Assembly (NCBI GenBank): GCA_021802375.1
Contig: JAKAAL010000118.1
Span: forward strand, 1 to 9,217
Length of the DNA stretch: 9,217 bases
Reading direction: 5' to 3'
Source of the DNA: Bacillota bacterium
Lineage (GTDB): Bacteria; Bacillota_E; Sulfobacillia; Sulfobacillales; Sulfobacillaceae
The notes beneath the pieces were generated by a model. It did not search any database. It saw nothing but the letters and a program-made list of their open reading frames with translations, and was not told the DNA's origin. Below, one piece after another: positions 7,501 through 9,217 of the stretch; position 1 is the first letter of the stretch; every line of letters starts with the position of its first letter. The translations under genes and the position numbers were made by a program.

Positions 7501-7667
7501 AAATTCAGGGAGCGTCTACACCGTGTCTTGGTCAACTCAATTCGGGATGGATCGACCAATTTGAGCAATTACAAGCTCGTTATGGCTTTTGGGGACTGGC
7601 CTATCTGGAAAGTATTGTACGACTGGCCGACTATCAAGCATCCGCTACCCAAGGAGGGCTGCAATGA
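4479..7667 (+). CDS. cas3: Cas3 helicase-nuclease, C-terminal HD (type I-G)
   Basis: Cas3 is recruited to target DNA bound by Cascade, unwinds it with ATP and degrades it. The 1062-residue product starts with the superfamily 2 helicase: a Q-motif-like FTWQ near 24-27, Walker A LPTGVGKS at 46-53, DEAH at 192-195, SATLPG at 229-234, and motif VI RQRLGRLNR at 431-439. The HD nuclease is at the C-terminus, with H862, the HD doublet H894-D895, H950 in RHEE, and H976, H981 and H982 near HHGWG, so the expected metal ligands are present. Helicase-then-HD is the reverse of the common HD-helicase order and is known for Cas3 of GSU0053/0054-type systems. No frameshift is visible, so the gene looks functional. 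It overlaps csb2 by 35 nt at the start and the csb3-like gene by 4 nt at the end. Confidence 0.95.
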   Translation: MKTTTTVIIKFSEFFRLVTGFAPFTWQSRMAEEIAAQRRWPDQIALPTGVGKSNVVTIWAYALAMDLLDTHQVRRMPLRLIYVVDRRIIVDAVDQQAQAMATLFAQSEVPGIRTMAAALRPYPEAPALQVARARGGVPSRPLWTRAPNQPTILTSTVDQAGSRLLFRGYGISPGQQPIHAGLLGIDSLFVLDEAHLSTPFAQTLFAIRGAQKEREAMAGLLPLSVVTMSATLPGNEGGWAFTLNPAETEELADRLCRPKWMTMQRIPLTTHKVPSELGDADMAEDANNQEIEAEQSKKTPDDFFVNRSQLQSAIVTQVARITKDVGSGIGAVVVDHVATARAIFTTLKKKAAYDKAKEGNIRDVVLLTGRIRGYDRDALLRRWLPQMQAQRTGDTDEGGVVWVIATQTIEVGADFDFDALITECAPLPALRQRLGRLNRLGRMTSGVGTIVRPEHAKGIYSDAALRATWDWLSRPVSGQYPKPMSDAALFALPSSFNELSSAEVDTVTIDGSSAALDREIAQNPPIGTEDQPLDAPIVLLPHIEAWSQTRPKPRWESDITPFLHGKQTRVPDVHVVWRMDLRQDLLLRASQDEELESQIADYLSWVPPVNGESLDVPIWAVREWLEGVAVQPLLADFDSTAMDAVDPKDPKQGERRMAWRWERPHVKQSQNIARKAKPSAFYVVAPEDIHPGDTILVPADYGGTDAWGLDLWPDSKKSTVPVVDVGDFASAVQGRRHLRLTPDLIQAGVAPGPPADIPWRAALTDLVALTGSDTSRADFRAALDQWLQLVMPLVRPELESIMKECRDYLPSTTWQLYPDSLGSGIVILWYAKAQTEMLDEADDATNCLGDQPGLTLPTLQEHQEAVSAWVDLYTQHGLVPADLAEVACWAGKYHDLGKLDPRFQLMMHGGDVVAMMADTEPIAKSSIDPRDRQAFTRAQQSAKYPQGQRHEELSVRLAQSLAFEGMDHDHLSLLWHLIGTHHGWGRPWFPANEDPDPRIITAIYQGRQIQGASTPCLGQLNSGWIDQFEQLQARYGFWGLAYLESIVRLADYQASATQGGLQ
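7651..7657 (+). promoter_or_regulatory. Ribosome binding site of the csb3-like gene
   Basis: AAGGAGG lies 6 nt before the ATG at 7664, inside the end of cas3. It decides the start over the in-frame ATG at 7589. Confidence 0.8.
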
Positions 7668-9007
7668 GCATCGTTACCATGTCGGCAATCAATGCCGAAT
7701 ATTTCCCCCTCAACTTTCTAGCGGCTTTGGGATTGCAGCAAGTGCTGTGTCGAGAAACAGGACGCGACGTGCGGCTACATTGGGAGCAACCCCCTTTCTG
7801 GACGGCCGTCATTACCGGTCTCGACTCGTTTGGTCAAATCACGACGATTTTGCAAGAGGCTGCTTGCAAGGTTTCTAGCGATCCTGTATGGGTAGGGATG
7901 CAAGAAATGCCTGATGGATCTGTGGCCACCGGGGTCGCGCAAATAGCCATTGCCACCTATCGTGAATATATGCAATCCATCGCACTGGACGTTGAGGCCC
8001 GGCGGTGGCTGGGGTTGGTCACAGAATGGCCGGAAAACAAAAAGAAATCAAAGGAAGCCATTACCGATGCCAAAAAAACGGCACGGAGAGCAGAATCAAA
8101 ACTTGCTGCGGCACAAAAATCATTGCAAAGCGTGCGAAATAGCGCCTGGCAAAAGGCGAGCCAAGTGATGGTCCTTGAAGAAAAAGCTCGGTTATCCGAA
8201 GAAGCTGCTTTATGTGCTGAAGCTGCCGAGGCAGATGCTACCACGGATGCGACACTCTCCAAAGCGGTAGGTAAAACTCGAAAGACCGCCCAAACCGATC
8301 AGAAAAAGCTGTTGGCCGCTCGGGATACGTTAGGAAAATTTCACAGCAAAATGGCCGAGGCTCTTGAGTGTGCGGATGAGGCAGCAGAAATTGCTCACAG
8401 GGCCGGCAACGATTTAGTGGAGGTTGAAAACGCATTAGAAGGCAATCTTGAGCCCGATCTACATTACGCGTCTACTTCACGCCTGCACATGTTGACCGGT
8501 GGGCAAACGAACCTATTTTTGAAATTCATTCGTGAAGCAGCTATGGTAGCGGCTCACAAGCCTGATGCGTTTACTGAAGGCCTACAGGGGCCATGGCGTT
8601 TCGAAGATTCTCCAGCACAGCAAGGACAGGGATGGGATGAAACGTCGTTAGGATGGTACACGAATACTCAGCGTGGGTGGGCGTATTCAGCTGGCAAACC
8701 TGAAAACATGAAGAAAACTACCACGGCTAGTGTTGCATGGCTTGCGGGGGAGGGTTTGTCATCCTTGCCTTCGTGGATTGGGGGCAAGGAAGCGAGAACG
8801 ACTGGAATTCTTGATCAGGGATTTACGTTCCCACTGTGGAACACTCCGTTGAGTCTTGCTGTCGTGCGTCGTCTGTTGATGAGTGTGGATAAGGATCACC
8901 CGGAGCAATGGCGACTACGTGGGGTAACAACTGTGATGCAATGTGAAAAGGGTGCAAGCAGCACCGAGTACAAGCCCGTATGGCTTTCGCCACGGGTAGT
9001 GTGGTGA
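7664..9007 (+). CDS. csb3: Csb3/Cas8-like subunit with coiled-coil insertion
   Basis: Position after csb1-csb2-cas3 and the overall pattern point to the Cas8-like subunit of type I-G (Csb3), which would recognise PAM/target DNA in the effector complex. The 447-residue product begins with PLNFLAALGL near 15-24, a block typical of large-subunit N-termini. Residues ~124-259 are Ala/Lys/Glu-rich with no proline and only three glycines near possible turns, so probably a helical coiled-coil hairpin. Globular sequence resumes with SRLHMLTGGQTNLFL at 270-286 and FTFPLWNTPLSL near 387-398. Without the insert the protein would be about 310 residues. The start ATG at 7664 overlaps the cas3 stop (ATGA) and has AAGGAGG 6 nt upstream. 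Family assignment rests on context and weak motifs; Csx17, the other large subunit of this subtype, is longer and less likely. Confidence 0.7.
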   Translation: MSIVTMSAINAEYFPLNFLAALGLQQVLCRETGRDVRLHWEQPPFWTAVITGLDSFGQITTILQEAACKVSSDPVWVGMQEMPDGSVATGVAQIAIATYREYMQSIALDVEARRWLGLVTEWPENKKKSKEAITDAKKTARRAESKLAAAQKSLQSVRNSAWQKASQVMVLEEKARLSEEAALCAEAAEADATTDATLSKAVGKTRKTAQTDQKKLLAARDTLGKFHSKMAEALECADEAAEIAHRAGNDLVEVENALEGNLEPDLHYASTSRLHMLTGGQTNLFLKFIREAAMVAAHKPDAFTEGLQGPWRFEDSPAQQGQGWDETSLGWYTNTQRGWAYSAGKPENMKKTTTASVAWLAGEGLSSLPSWIGGKEARTTGILDQGFTFPLWNTPLSLAVVRRLLMSVDKDHPEQWRLRGVTTVMQCEKGASSTEYKPVWLSPRVVW

Positions 9008-9051
9008 TGCGCGAACCTCTAGTGCCGCCGAAAAGCTGGGAGGTTCGCGCA
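9008..9051. promoter_or_regulatory. Perfect 12-bp inverted repeat, possible CRISPR leader element
   Basis: TGCGCGAACCTC at 9008-9019 and GAGGTTCGCGCA at 9040-9051 are perfect inverted repeats around a 20-nt loop, starting directly after the csb3-like stop codon. No U-tract follows and the loop is long, so it is a poor intrinsic terminator. From memory, arms reading GCGCGAACC and GGTTCGCGC are common between the last cas gene and the first repeat of type I-C and related loci. This makes a leader-associated element plausible, but I could not check it. Confidence 0.5.
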
Positions 9052-9177
9052 CGGTGCGGCGCAGGGGATTGTGTACTTTTTATAGGTTATGACACTACCA
9101 AATTCGGAATGCCAGAATGGGTACGCGGGAATGGTAGCGTCAAGCCTTGCTCCAAGCGGGATTGCGGGGGCAGGGGT
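9052..9177 (+). other. Unassigned downstream stretch, possible CRISPR leader
   Basis: These 126 bases follow the inverted repeat and contain no convincing gene. There is a short AT-rich part around 9069-9092, then GC-rich sequence with a weak CTTG-CTC-CAAG hairpin near 9144-9155. If an array begins near the window end, this would be the leader and perhaps a first repeat. With a single possible unit nothing can be defined. Confidence 0.3.
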
Positions 9178-9217
9178 CACATTCCAAAAACCAATGCCGT
9201 CGGAGCATATTGATAAA
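9178..9217 (-). repeat. 40-nt inverted copy of an internal csb1 segment
   Basis: The last 40 bases are a perfect reverse complement of 2297-2336. Identity stops abruptly at 9177 and runs to the final base, so the real length may be longer. In the csb1 frame on the minus strand, the copy would hit a TGA at the junction (bases 9179-9177). Possible origins are a chimeric or mis-assembled contig end, a true inverted partial copy of csb1, or a CRISPR spacer derived from csb1. Confidence 0.95.

Noticed and set aside
9008..9051. Intrinsic terminator after the csb3-like gene
   Set aside because: The stem is strong, but the 20-nt loop and the lack of a U-run argue against termination.
8980..9213. Plus-strand frame of 77 codons crossing the csb3-like 3' end
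   Set aside because: It overlaps the csb3-like gene in another frame, and its end is only the reverse complement of csb1 sequence.

Overview
The window carries the interference genes of a type I-G CRISPR-Cas system (formerly I-U, the GSU0053/GSU0054 type). All four genes lie on the plus strand as one tightly packed operon: csb1 (Cas7 backbone), csb2 (Cas5-Cas6 fusion), cas3 (helicase followed by a C-terminal HD nuclease) and a csb3/Cas8-like gene. Strong AAGGAGG-type ribosome binding sites before most genes and a TTGACA-type promoter suggest a Firmicutes host. Acidophilic or thermophilic clostridia-like bacilli such as Sulfobacillus relatives would fit, but that is only a guess. The cas genes are clearly more GC-rich than the first ~1.8 kb.

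Layout. Bases 1-485 are non-coding, with a strong 22-bp palindrome at 73-94. Bases 486-1106 encode a small HD-domain phosphohydrolase of the YedJ/YpgQ type, in which the usual HD doublet reads HE. Bases 1107-1839 are an intergenic stretch with a hairpin, an intrinsic terminator, an 18-nt near-perfect direct repeat and, at its end, the cas promoter (1784-1811). The operon then runs from 1840 to 9007 with a 4-nt gap, a 35-nt overlap and an ATGA overlap at its three junctions, so the genes are probably translationally coupled. Bases 9008-9217 hold a perfect 12-bp inverted repeat directly after the csb3-like stop codon, resembling what I remember of CRISPR leader hairpins, followed by an unassigned stretch.

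How the genes work together (known for the family). Csb2 processes the pre-crRNA and caps the complex, Csb1 polymerises along the crRNA, the Cas8-like protein recognises the target/PAM, and Cas3 unwinds and degrades the DNA. No adaptation genes (cas1, cas2, cas4) and no CRISPR array are visible; they could lie beyond the right edge.

The most surprising signal is at the extreme right end. The last 40 bases (9178-9217) are a perfect reverse complement of 2297-2336 inside csb1, in a conserved part of the gene. The match stops abruptly at 9177 and runs to the window edge. It could be a chimeric contig end, a real inverted partial copy of csb1, or the first spacer of an array targeting the system's own cas7 gene.
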